Shown here: piece by piece, positions 45,395 through 53,611 of the stretch | Numbering within the stretch: the stretch's first letter is position 1 | How the letters are laid out: every line of letters begins with the position of its first letter | Assembly (NCBI RefSeq): GCF_003797185.1 | Contig: NZ_RKMH01000012.1 | Location: forward strand, 1 to 64,000 | DNA from: Gordonia oryzae | GTDB taxonomy: Bacteria; Actinomycetota; Actinomycetes; Mycobacteriales; Mycobacteriaceae | Length of the DNA stretch: 64,000 nt | Reading direction: 5' to 3' | The notes under the pieces: model-generated | Told to the model about the DNA's origin: nothing | Seen by the model: only the letters and a program-made list of their open reading frames with translations | The model's database searches: none | Program-made: the position numbers and the translations under genes

Positions 45395-48300
45395 CTACTC
45401 CTCGGCGGGCGGACCGGCCGGACGACCCGCGGCCCGACGCCGCGGCCGCTGCCGGACCGCAACAGCGGTCTCGGCCGTCTCGGTGGTCGGGCCGAATGTG
45501 GTCAGGGGCTTGGCCGGGGGCTGCACCGAGGCATCTCCGACGACGAGCGGCGGCACCTCCGACGTCGTCGTCGGCGATGCGGCACGACGTGCCGCTCGTC
45601 GCCTGCCCCGACGGGCCGGGCCGGCTTTCGCCCCAGTGTCCGGTTCAGCGCTCACCGTGACCTCACCGTTGGTCGATCCGCGCCCGGCGGCGTCGGTCGA
45701 CGGTACGGCGTCGGCGGCATCGACGGTGTCGGCGGCACTCTCGGCCGCGGTGTCGGTTCCCTCCGGAGCCGCGACCTCGGGCTGCTCCAGTTCCGGTGTG
45801 TCGTTCCTCTCCGGAGCATTCCGCGGTCGTTGTCGAGAGGTCGTCGCGGACTCGTGACCGTCATGATCCTCGTGGACCAGACCGTCATGGTCCTCGTCGC
45901 CGTCGTGAGCATGCGCCGCCATCGCCCGGAACATCGGGTGTTCGGCCGGATTGTGGGCGGGTTTGTGTTGCTCGGCGGGCTGCTCGGCCTTGCGTTTGCC
46001 GCGACGCGACTTCTTCGACCCGGTGTCGGCACGCCCCGCGTCGTCGGTCCGGACCTCCACCGGCGCGGAATGAACGATCACACCGCGGCCACCGCAAGCG
46101 GTGCAGGTGGTCGAAAACGCTTCCAGCAGACCGGTTCCCAGTCGTTTGCGAGTCATCTGCACCAGCCCGAGCGAGGTCACCTCAGACACCTGGTGGCGGG
46201 TGCGATCACGGGCCAGGGCCTCGGTGAGACGTCGCAACACCAAATCTCGGTTGGATTCGAGGACCATGTCGATGAAGTCGACGATGATCATGCCGCCGAT
46301 GTCACGCAGCCGCATCTGCCGGACGATCTCCTCGGCCGCCTCGAGGTTGTTACGGGTGACCGTCTCCTCGAGGTTGCCGCCGGCGCCGGTGAACTTGCCG
46401 GTGTTGACGTCGATGACCGTCATGGCCTCGGTGTGCTCGATGATCAGCGTGCCACCCGAGGGCAGCCAGACCTTGCGGTCGAGCGCCTTGGCGAGTTGCT
46501 CGTCGATCCGGTACACCACGAAGGAGTCCGGCGCGTCAGCGTGGGAACGCTCGAACTTCTCGACCCGCTCGATCAGGTCGTGAGCGACCGAGCTGACGTA
46601 GCCCTCCACGAGGTTCCACGCCTTGTCACCCTCGATAACGAGCTTGCGGAAGTCCTCGTTGAACAAATCACGGACGACCCGCACCAAGAGGTCGGGCTCT
46701 TCGTACAGTGCCCTCGGATTCTGCGAGCCGCTGCCCTTCTTGCCCTCGGACTTGGCGTCGGAGACCGCGGACTCGATCGCCTTCCACTTGGACTCGAGAC
46801 GTTCGATGTCGGCGGCAAGCTCGTCGGCGCTGACCCCCTCCGATGCGGTGCGGATGATCACGCCGGCGTCGTCGGGGACCAGTTTGGCGAGGATCTGCTT
46901 GAGACGCTTGCGCTCGATGTCGGGCAGCTTGCGGCTGATGCCGGTCGACGAACCGCCCGGCACGTACACCAGATAGCGCCCGGCCAGCGAGATCTGCGTC
47001 GTCAGCCGAGCACCCTTGTGACCCACCGGGTCTTTACTGACCTGCACGACCACGTTGTCACCGGGTGCCAGTGCCTGCTCGATCTTGCGGGACCCGCCGT
47101 CGAGGCCCGCGGCATCCCAGTTGACCTCACCGGCGTAGAGAACACCGTTACGTCCTCGTCCGATGTCGACGAACGCGGCCTCCATGCCGGGGAGCACATT
47201 CTGTACGCGCCCGAGATAGATGTTGCCGACCATCGACGACGACGTCTCGGTGGTGACGAAATGTTCGACGAGGACGCCGTCCTCGAGAACCGCGACCTGC
47301 GTATAGTCCTCGATCGCCGCAGGGTCGGCGTAATCGGTGGTGTGCAGCGAACTGTTGGCGCTGCGTTCACGCACCACCATGACCCGCTCGACAGCCTCGC
47401 GGCGGGCGAGGAACTCCGCCTCACTCAGGATCGGTGGCCTACGGCGCCCGGCGTCGCGGCCGTCCCGACGACGCTGCCGCTTGGCCTCAAGGCGCGTCGA
47501 CCCGGAGATGCCCTGCACCTCGTCGCGGACCCGCTTGCTGCGCGGCTCACGCTCGTGCACCACGGTGTTGGGCGGATCATCGGATGCCACATCTTCGATC
47601 TCGCCGCCGCCCTTGCGCCGACGCCGGCGACGGCGCCGCTTGGAGCTCGGCATCGTGGAGTCGTCACCATCATCCGATTCGTCGTCGGTGTCGGTGTCGG
47701 CCGCCGTGACATCGTCGGCAGGGTGCTTGTCGTCACTTCTGCCCGTGGCATTGTCGGCTCCGCCTCGGTCAGGCGCGGGTCCGCCGCCTGCAAATCCGTC
47801 GGCTTTCGATCCGTCGGGGTTCGATCCGTCGGGGTTCGATCCGTGGGCGTTCGATCCGTCGGCCTTGGTGACGTCCTTCTTTCCGGACTTCTTCGCCGAC
47901 TTCTTGCCGGATACCGACTGCTGCTTGTCGACCGAGGATGAGCTGGTCACTCCGGAGCCTGCGGGCGAATCGGCGGAGTCGCCCTCACTCGACGACAGAT
48001 TGATGGAATCTGAGTCGTCGCCCTGCGATCCGGAGTCCTCCGGCGAGTCAGTACGGTCGGCCTGATCGCCCCGACCGCGACCGCGACCGCGTCGTCCACG
48101 CCGGCGCCTGCGGTTCCGTCCGCCTTCATCCGACGAATCGTCCTCGGCGCCGTCGTCGGCCTGATCATCGGTATCGGCGGCGGTTTCTGCCCGAGTGAGC
48201 GATTCCGTCGTCGGCTCGGCCTTCGTAGAGTCTGCGCTCGGAGTGCGTGTCGATCGGGACGGCGTGGGAGTCGAGGTGTCCGGCTGCAGGAACAGCGGAC

Positions 48301-48904
48301 CCGCCGCGATTTCACCGGTCGACTGGACGGGCGCATGACTGCCGATGTCGGCCGCGGAGAACAACATCGGCACGTCCGACTGCGGACGAGCTGCTGTGGC
48401 GGACGCTGCGGTGTCGGACGCTGCGGTGTCATCGGCCGGCGATTGGGATGTCGCCGCCTCACCTGCCGGAGACTCTCCGGGCGCCTCTGCGGCCGGTGTT
48501 TCCCCGCCGGAGGCTCCCGACGCCTCGGGGTTGGTGACATCGGTGTCGGTGACATCGGGGCCGGCGACAGAGGCCACCGGCTCCGCCTGCCGGGTCTCGA
48601 CCTGGGTTGCCTCGGCCTGGGTTGCCTCGGCCTGGGTTGCCTCGGCCGGCGGTGTGGCCGCATCGGTCCCGTCGGCGGACCCATCGGTCGCACGCACGCG
48701 TTGCGCGACAGCCTGAGCCATCTCCGGTTCAACGCTCGATTGTGGGCTGCGGGTATGCCAGCCCAACTCGGCGAGATGCGCGAGCACTTCGCGGCTGGTC
48801 AGCCCGAGCACTCGGGCGAGTGCGTGCACACGGAGCTTGCTGGGGAATTCTTCCACCGGATCCGACGCTGCGTTCGCGTCAGCCGGTGACCCGTTGTCGG
48901 TCAC
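45395..48904 (-). CDS. rne: Ribonuclease E/G-type endoribonuclease
   Basis: Main mRNA-decay and rRNA-maturation endonuclease. The 1169-aa protein has an unusually placed IF2-N-like helical domain at its start (PSKLRVHALARVLGLTSREV), a long low-complexity N-terminal region (about 70-500), an S1 domain (VGNIYLGRVQNVLPGMEAAF), the catalytic domain (VIDVNTGKFTG, DFIDMVLESNRDLVLRRL) and the zinc-link CTACGGRGVI. The C-terminal tail is again acidic and disordered. The GTG at 48904 has GGAG seven bases upstream and begins the IF2-N-like part properly. Two 15-bp arrays lie in the N-terminal region. ndk is upstream, rplU downstream. Confidence 0.95.
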   Translation of the reverse strand: MTDNGSPADANAASDPVEEFPSKLRVHALARVLGLTSREVLAHLAELGWHTRSPQSSVEPEMAQAVAQRVRATDGSADGTDAATPPAEATQAEATQAEATQVETRQAEPVASVAGPDVTDTDVTNPEASGASGGETPAAEAPGESPAGEAATSQSPADDTAASDTAASATAARPQSDVPMLFSAADIGSHAPVQSTGEIAAGPLFLQPDTSTPTPSRSTRTPSADSTKAEPTTESLTRAETAADTDDQADDGAEDDSSDEGGRNRRRRRGRRGRGRGRGDQADRTDSPEDSGSQGDDSDSINLSSSEGDSADSPAGSGVTSSSSVDKQQSVSGKKSAKKSGKKDVTKADGSNAHGSNPDGSNPDGSKADGFAGGGPAPDRGGADNATGRSDDKHPADDVTAADTDTDDESDDGDDSTMPSSKRRRRRRRRKGGGEIEDVASDDPPNTVVHEREPRSKRVRDEVQGISGSTRLEAKRQRRRDGRDAGRRRPPILSEAEFLARREAVERVMVVRERSANSSLHTTDYADPAAIEDYTQVAVLEDGVLVEHFVTTETSSSMVGNIYLGRVQNVLPGMEAAFVDIGRGRNGVLYAGEVNWDAAGLDGGSRKIEQALAPGDNVVVQVSKDPVGHKGARLTTQISLAGRYLVYVPGGSSTGISRKLPDIERKRLKQILAKLVPDDAGVIIRTASEGVSADELAADIERLESKWKAIESAVSDAKSEGKKGSGSQNPRALYEEPDLLVRVVRDLFNEDFRKLVIEGDKAWNLVEGYVSSVAHDLIERVEKFERSHADAPDSFVVYRIDEQLAKALDRKVWLPSGGTLIIEHTEAMTVIDVNTGKFTGAGGNLEETVTRNNLEAAEEIVRQMRLRDIGGMIIVDFIDMVLESNRDLVLRRLTEALARDRTRHQVSEVTSLGLVQMTRKRLGTGLLEAFSTTCTACGGRGVIVHSAPVEVRTDDAGRADTGSKKSRRGKRKAEQPAEQHKPAHNPAEHPMFRAMAAHAHDGDEDHDGLVHEDHDGHESATTSRQRPRNAPERNDTPELEQPEVAAPEGTDTAAESAADTVDAADAVPSTDAAGRGSTNGEVTVSAEPDTGAKAGPARRGRRRAARRAASPTTTSEVPPLVVGDASVQPPAKPLTTFGPTTETAETAVAVRQRPRRRAAGRPAGPPAEE
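47806..47865 (-). repeat. Four 15-bp tandem repeats in rne
   Basis: Units TCGATCCGTCGGGGT at 47806, 47821, 47836 and 47851; the first two are identical and a degenerate fifth precedes them. In frame they encode the pentapeptides DGSNP / HGSNP / DGSNA in the disordered N-terminal half. Confidence 0.92.
48601..48645 (-). repeat. Three 15-bp tandem repeats in rne
   Basis: Unit CCTGGGTTGCCTCGG at 48601, 48616 and 48631, all identical. In frame they encode QAEAT in the low-complexity segment after the IF2-N-like domain. Confidence 0.93.
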
Positions 48905-49324
48905 TCGTGTCTCCTCGAACCCCCGGGCGCGTCCATCGGACGCGGCCACGCGAGGGCCTCTGCTGTGTGTCCCGGCCGGCGGCCGGTGTTGTGTGGTCTG
49001 CGCGCCCCCTTGGCTCGATCGGAGCTGCGGGGCGCTCTTGCTGGGTCGATGGGTTACGGCGGTCCACCCTCCACGCCATCACGAAGGCTGTGGCCTGCCG
49101 GCGGTTCGCCGTCGGCGACCCACCGCGATGGGGAGGGTGAGTGGGCCGGCCCTCACCGCCCCGGCCATCTCGACCGGGACTTTCATGCTGGTCCAACCCA
49201 TTTCCGAACGTCATCGGTGTTGCCACGGACAAAGTGTGTCCGTGATAACCCCACAAGTATCCCACACCACGGGGCGACGCCGGCACTCATGGGCTGCTCG
49301 CGTCGACCCGGGATGTTGCGAGGG
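48905..49324. promoter_or_regulatory. 420-bp rne upstream region / ndk terminator region
   Basis: Between the rne start and the ndk stop, both minus strand. A perfect 8-bp hairpin, CACGGACA-AAGTG-TGTCCGTG (49224-49244), sits 81 bp past the ndk stop and may end that transcript. The remaining 320 bp could be a long rne leader, which would suit autoregulation known for RNase E in other bacteria. Open frames are unconvincing. Confidence 0.45.
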
Positions 49325-49741
49325 TCAGGAGTCGAGGTCGGGGAACCAGATCGCGATCTCCCGCTCAGCCGAATCGGGAGAGTCTGAGCCGTGGACGAGA
49401 TTGTTCTGGGTGCTCAGTGCGAAATCCCCGCGGATGGTCCCTGGTACCGCCTTCTCGACGGGGTCGGTACCACCGGCGATCTGCCGCCATGCTGCGACCG
49501 CACGCGGTCCCTCGACGACGGCGGCAACGAGCGGCGCCGAAGTGATGAACTCCAGCAGTGCCGGAAAGAAGGGCTTGCCCTCGTGTTCGGCGTAGTGCCG
49601 ACGGGCCAGCTCATCGTCGACTGTCTTCAGTTCCAGCGCCACGAGGGCCAGGCCCTTGCGCTCGATGCGGGCGAGGATGTCACCCACCAGGGCGCGGGCA
49701 ACACCGTCGGGCTTGATCAGTACCAGTGTCCGTTCAGTCAC
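49325..49741 (-). CDS. ndk: Nucleoside diphosphate kinase
   Basis: Equilibrates nucleoside di- and triphosphates through a phospho-His. The 138-aa protein begins [20 protein letters not shown] and has [20 protein letters not shown] and the active-site segment [21 protein letters not shown], with catalytic His in NLVHGSDS. The GTG at 49741 is used since AAGGTG lies five to six bases upstream and the family starts there; a GTG six bases earlier is possible. rne follows downstream. Confidence 0.97.
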   Translation of the reverse strand: MTERTLVLIKPDGVARALVGDILARIERKGLALVALELKTVDDELARRHYAEHEGKPFFPALLEFITSAPLVAAVVEGPRAVAAWRQIAGGTDPVEKAVPGTIRGDFALSTQNNLVHGSDSPDSAEREIAIWFPDLDS

Positions 49742-49773
49742 GAGCACACCTTATCGGCGCGACGGTCGCACTC

Positions 49774-50262
49774 CTACGGGCAGTACTGCCCCGACACGGC
49801 GTAGAAGCCGTAATTGAACAACCCGCTGGAGGTGGACCGCGGATCGACGATCACCTGCACGCATCCCTTTGGGTCTGCCAGCGCACCCTTGACGGCCAGA
49901 TCGAGATTCTCGGCCAGCGCCGTGTTCGCCGGACGATACGGCTCCGGAACCGGCAGAGCGGCGATCGCTTCAGCGGTGTTTATCGACGCCATCCGCGTGG
50001 TGAGGTCGTGGGTGGCGAGGTAACCGAAGGAACCGGTGGGCACTGGCATCGGCGGACCGGCCTCGGGGACATCGACTACGCGAAGTACCTGCGAATCGGG
50101 AGCGGGCTGGGTCGGTGTGGGTGCAGCGGACGACGGAGCCGCTGTGGTCATCACTGCCGCACCGGCTGCCGCCACCGCCAGCAGTGCTAGGGCACCGTGT
50201 CCGGCGACCGACCGGGCCCGGGTCTCGTTGGTGGTGCAGTGGCAGGCGCGGTCGATGATCAC
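49774..50262 (-). CDS. Small secreted protein, unknown function
   Basis: Not assigned to a family. The 162-aa precursor has an n-region with Arg and Cys (DRACHCTTNETRARS), a hydrophobic core (GALALLAVAAAGAAVM) and an AxA-type site near PSSAAP. The mature part of about 115 residues is Pro- and Ala-rich and contains GSFGYLATHDLTTRMASIN and the tail KGCVQVIVDPRSTSSGLFNY ending QYCP; its two Cys could form a disulphide. GTG at 50262 has GGAG six bases upstream. It is 32 bp upstream of ndk. Confidence 0.78.
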   Translation of the reverse strand: MIIDRACHCTTNETRARSVAGHGALALLAVAAAGAAVMTTAAPSSAAPTPTQPAPDSQVLRVVDVPEAGPPMPVPTGSFGYLATHDLTTRMASINTAEAIAALPVPEPYRPANTALAENLDLAVKGALADPKGCVQVIVDPRSTSSGLFNYGFYAVSGQYCP

Positions 50263-50561
50263 GCGGCTCCTTCTGGTTCGGGGTTATGGTGCGTCGGCGG
50301 TTCTGGTGCGGAGCGGTTGCGGTGCAGCGGAAACGAGGTGCCGCCGCCGGATGCAGGTCGGCCGGAGCCGTCGAAGACATCGCCGAACACTCAACAGGTG
50401 TCGACCCCACAGGATCTGGTGGTGAGTGATCGATTGGGCAATCGCAGGCCTCGTCGCGACTTCGCGCAATTCTGCAAGAGGTGTGAGCACGAGAACACCC
50501 CATCGAGGTCACGATTGGGCACCGATCGTCGGCCGAACGGACAACACGCGCGAGGGCGCGG
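50263..50561. other. 299-bp spacer between uppP and the secreted protein gene
   Basis: Both neighbours are on the minus strand, so a promoter for the secreted protein is expected here. I see no clear promoter hexamers, hairpin or coding frame. Confidence 0.35.
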
Positions 50562-51452
50562 TCAGGCGAAGTGAACGATGCTGATCGCGCCGGCCAGCAC
50601 GCAATAGATCACGAATGGGTACAGCGTGCGCGTGTGGAACCAGCGTGCGAGAAAGGCCACGGCCGCGAGTGCCGCGACGAATGCGCAGAGCGAACCCACC
50701 AGGACCTGCCCGCCGATGCCGTGCCCCTCGGGCCCGAACAGCTCGGGGATCTTCAGCAGGCCCGCGGCCAAGATGACGGGGGTTGCCAGCAGGAACGCGA
50801 ACTTCGCCGCGTCCTCGTGCACCAGGCGACGCAGGAGGCCCGCGGAGATCGTCACGCCGGATCGGGAGATGCCGGGGAGCAAGGCCAGAATCTGGCACGC
50901 GCCGATGCCGACGGCCTCCCACATCGTCAGCGATGTCATCGCCCGATTGTTGCCGCCGGAGGGTTGCGCTGCGTGTTGTCCGGCGGCTGCGCGACGCCGC
51001 AGCAGTTCGGCCGTCAATAGCACGAGACCGTTGAGGAGCAAAAAGACCGACGCGGCGAGCGGGGTGGCGAACACCACCCGCAGCGGTTTCTCGGCGATCA
51101 GACCTACGATCCCCACCGGGATTGTGGCGAGGATGATCAGCCACGCCAGGCGGGCGTCGTCACCCTCGATGGAACGGTGCCGCAGCGACGAGAGGAAGCC
51201 ACCGACGATTCGGACCCAGTCGCGCCAATAGAACAAAACCAGCGCCACGGCGGTCGCGACGTGCAGCGCCACGACGAATGCCAGGAACGGAGTGTGCCCG
51301 GCACTGTCGGATTCGGTGACCAACCTTTCCCAGTCACCCCCGAGCCATGCAGGCACCAGGATCGAATGCCCCAGGCTCGACACCGGGAACAATTCGGTCA
51401 CACCTTGCAACAGGCCCATCACAACGGCCTGGGTATAGGTCAAATCGCTCAC
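50562..51452 (-). CDS. uppP: Undecaprenyl-diphosphatase (UppP/BacA)
   Basis: Membrane enzyme recycling the lipid carrier of peptidoglycan synthesis; overproduction confers bacitracin resistance in other bacteria. The 296-aa protein has about eight helices, the catalytic GVTELFPVSSLGHSIL (Glu-rich loop) near the N-terminus and the second motif PGISRSGVTISAGLLRRL. GTG at 51452 fits the family start (SDLTYTQAVVMGLLQGVTE); a longer frame upstream is not conserved. Its orientation agrees with DUF4233-folC-valS, 123 bp after DUF4233. Confidence 0.95.
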   Translation of the reverse strand: MSDLTYTQAVVMGLLQGVTELFPVSSLGHSILVPAWLGGDWERLVTESDSAGHTPFLAFVVALHVATAVALVLFYWRDWVRIVGGFLSSLRHRSIEGDDARLAWLIILATIPVGIVGLIAEKPLRVVFATPLAASVFLLLNGLVLLTAELLRRRAAAGQHAAQPSGGNNRAMTSLTMWEAVGIGACQILALLPGISRSGVTISAGLLRRLVHEDAAKFAFLLATPVILAAGLLKIPELFGPEGHGIGGQVLVGSLCAFVAALAAVAFLARWFHTRTLYPFVIYCVLAGAISIVHFA

Positions 51453-51575
51453 CGTTGGCTTGTCCTCTCGTGATCTCGACGCGCCAACAGTACCCAATCG
51501 CGGGCGACGAGAAACATTGCGCCACAGATCATTACCGACATTCCCGGCAGATCGGCCAGGGCGACGCAGCGGCCG

Positions 51576-51977
51576 TCACGAGTCGATGGGCTCCTGACCG
51601 GCCAACCGGCCCTCGCCCATACGTCGGGCGACATCGGCACGGACATAGCGGATGTAGAGCCACACGAACAGGAACAAGAGCCCGACGATGGCGATCGACC
51701 AATGGAATACCCCACCGATGATCACCAGGATCTGCAGGCCGATGTCGAGCTCGAGAGCCCTCCGACGCCCCTGCATCCCGCAGGCGAGCACCATCGACAG
51801 TGTGACGACGCCGAGATAGATCCCGGAGACCCAGGTCAACCCGGGTCCGATCTTCGCGACGATCGGGAAAGTGAGGAGCATGACGATGACCTCGAGGACC
51901 AGCGTGCCCGCCATCACGCCACGCAGACCGCGCCACGGGTCGGTGGCAGGTGCGGTGAAGCCGGGATGCTCAGTCAT
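51576..51977 (-). CDS. DUF4233 membrane protein (Rv2446c-type)
   Basis: Membrane protein of 133 aa with four hydrophobic segments (VMAGTLVLEVIVMLLTFP, GIYLGVVTLSMVLACGM, GLQILVIIGGVFHWS, IAIVGLLFLFVWLYIRYV). Function is unknown; the family is actinobacterial and always next to folC. It starts with an ATG that overlaps the folC stop by 4 bp (ATGA), so it is translationally coupled. The C-terminus is polar (ADVARRMGEGRLAGQEPIDS). Confidence 0.9.
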   Translation of the reverse strand: MTEHPGFTAPATDPWRGLRGVMAGTLVLEVIVMLLTFPIVAKIGPGLTWVSGIYLGVVTLSMVLACGMQGRRRALELDIGLQILVIIGGVFHWSIAIVGLLFLFVWLYIRYVRADVARRMGEGRLAGQEPIDS

Positions 51978-53611
51978 GCGGGCTCCTTGCCGAAAAGGGT
52001 TCGCCCAGCGCCTGCGGTGACCACTGAACCGGTGATGATCACACCCGCCCCGGACACCGGCTCGCCGTCGGATTCCTCGGCCAGCGCGATGGCCGCGGCC
52101 ACCGCGTCGGGCAGAAATGGCTCGACGGTGACGCGGTCCTCGCCGTACACCTCGCGGGCGATCTCGGCCAGATCCTCGGCGTCGAGCGCCCGCGGTGAGC
52201 CGTTGTTGGCGACGACGACGTGATCGAGAACGGGTTCGAGCGCGGCCAGTACCCCCTCGGCGTCCTTGTCCCCGAGCACACCCACGACCCCGACGAGCCG
52301 CCGGAAATCGAATTCGTCGGTCAGCGCGCGCGCGAGTGCCTGGGCGCCGTGTGGATTGTGCGCGGCGTCGACGAACACACTCGGCGCGCTGCGCACCCGC
52401 TCAAGCCGTCCTGGGCTGCTGACCGCGGCGAAACCCGCACGGACGGCATCGATGTCGAGTTGCCGATCGGGCCCGGCACCGAAGAACGCCTCGACCGCCG
52501 CGAGCGCGAGGGCGGCGTTGGCGGCCTGATGCTCGCCGTGCAGCGGCAAGAAGATTTCTTCGTAGACACCGCCGAGCCCCTGGATGCGCAGCATCTGCCC
52601 GCCGACGGCGGTGACCGCGTCGAGCACTGCGAACTCGGAGTTCTGCCGGGCCACGATCGTGCCCTTGTCCACACTCTCGCACAGCAGCACCTCCATCACC
52701 TCCGGCGGCTGGGGGGCGATGACGGTGACCGGATCGGTCACGACGAGATCGTCCTTGGCGCGCTTGATGATCCCGGCCTTCTCCCCCGCGATCGCCGCCA
52801 GCGAGTCGCCGAGGTAATCGGCGTGATCCATCGCGATCGGGGTGATCACCGCGACCGCACCGTCGACGACGTTGGTCGCATCCCAGCGGCCACCCATCCC
52901 GGTCTCGACGACGGCCACATCGATGGGAGCCTCGGCGAAGTAGGCGTAGGCGATCGCGGTGAGCACTTCGAACTTACTCATCCGGGGACCCTCGGCGGCG
53001 GTCGACGAGTCGTCGACCATGGTGATGTACGGCTCGAGATCGCGGTAGGTGTCGATGTAGGCGCGCGCCGAGATGGGTTGTCCGTCAACGGCGATCCGCT
53101 CGGTCACTCGCTGCAGATGCGGGCTGGTGATGCGTCCTGTGCGCCGGTGCAACGCGACGAGCAGCGCGTCGATCATCCGGGTCACCGACGTCTTGCCGTT
53201 GGTCCCGGCGACGTGGATCGCCGGGTAGGCGTGCTGCGGCGAGCCGAGCAGATCCATCAACGCCGCGATGCGCGTCAGCGAGGGCTCGATCTTCGTCTCG
53301 GGCCAGCGCATATCGAGGTCGGCCTCCACCTCGGCGAGCTCGGCGAGATCGGCCGCACTGTCCCCTACCGTCAGTGGAGCACGATCCCGGACGTCGGCGG
53401 ACGTTTCCTCGTCGTCGGTCAGCAGCGAGGCGAGGTCCATCCGGTCGGGAGAGACGTCGTCGGGTCCGAGGTCGTCGGGTAATGGGTCGTCGGGCTCGAT
53501 GTCACCCGCGTCCTCCCACCCGGCGAAGTCGGCGGCGGTGAAGATCGGTTCGTCGTCGGAGCCCTCGGCCGCATCGTCGCGGTCGGGGTCGGACCCGTGT
53601 GGGCCGGTCAC
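51974..53611 (-). CDS. folC: Folylpolyglutamate synthase / dihydrofolate synthase
   Basis: Adds glutamate residues to folates, and makes dihydrofolate from dihydropteroate. The 545-aa protein has a mur-ligase ATP site [19 protein letters not shown], a folate region [31 protein letters not shown] and the C-terminal [19 protein letters not shown]. The N-terminal 85 residues are strongly acidic ([18 protein letters not shown]) and longer than in M. tuberculosis; the conserved part starts at [14 protein letters not shown]. It starts at a GTG that overlaps the valS stop by 4 bp. Confidence 0.95.
   Translation of the reverse strand: MTGPHGSDPDRDDAAEGSDDEPIFTAADFAGWEDAGDIEPDDPLPDDLGPDDVSPDRMDLASLLTDDEETSADVRDRAPLTVGDSAADLAELAEVEADLDMRWPETKIEPSLTRIAALMDLLGSPQHAYPAIHVAGTNGKTSVTRMIDALLVALHRRTGRITSPHLQRVTERIAVDGQPISARAYIDTYRDLEPYITMVDDSSTAAEGPRMSKFEVLTAIAYAYFAEAPIDVAVVETGMGGRWDATNVVDGAVAVITPIAMDHADYLGDSLAAIAGEKAGIIKRAKDDLVVTDPVTVIAPQPPEVMEVLLCESVDKGTIVARQNSEFAVLDAVTAVGGQMLRIQGLGGVYEEIFLPLHGEHQAANAALALAAVEAFFGAGPDRQLDIDAVRAGFAAVSSPGRLERVRSAPSVFVDAAHNPHGAQALARALTDEFDFRRLVGVVGVLGDKDAEGVLAALEPVLDHVVVANNGSPRALDAEDLAEIAREVYGEDRVTVEPFLPDAVAAAIALAEESDGEPVSGAGVIITGSVVTAGAGRTLFGKEPA

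Noticed and set aside
45830..47941. 703-codon open frame on the plus strand
   Set aside because: It is entirely antisense to the catalytic and N-terminal parts of rne. Its composition (Leu, Asp, Gly, His) is the usual shadow of a GC-rich gene.
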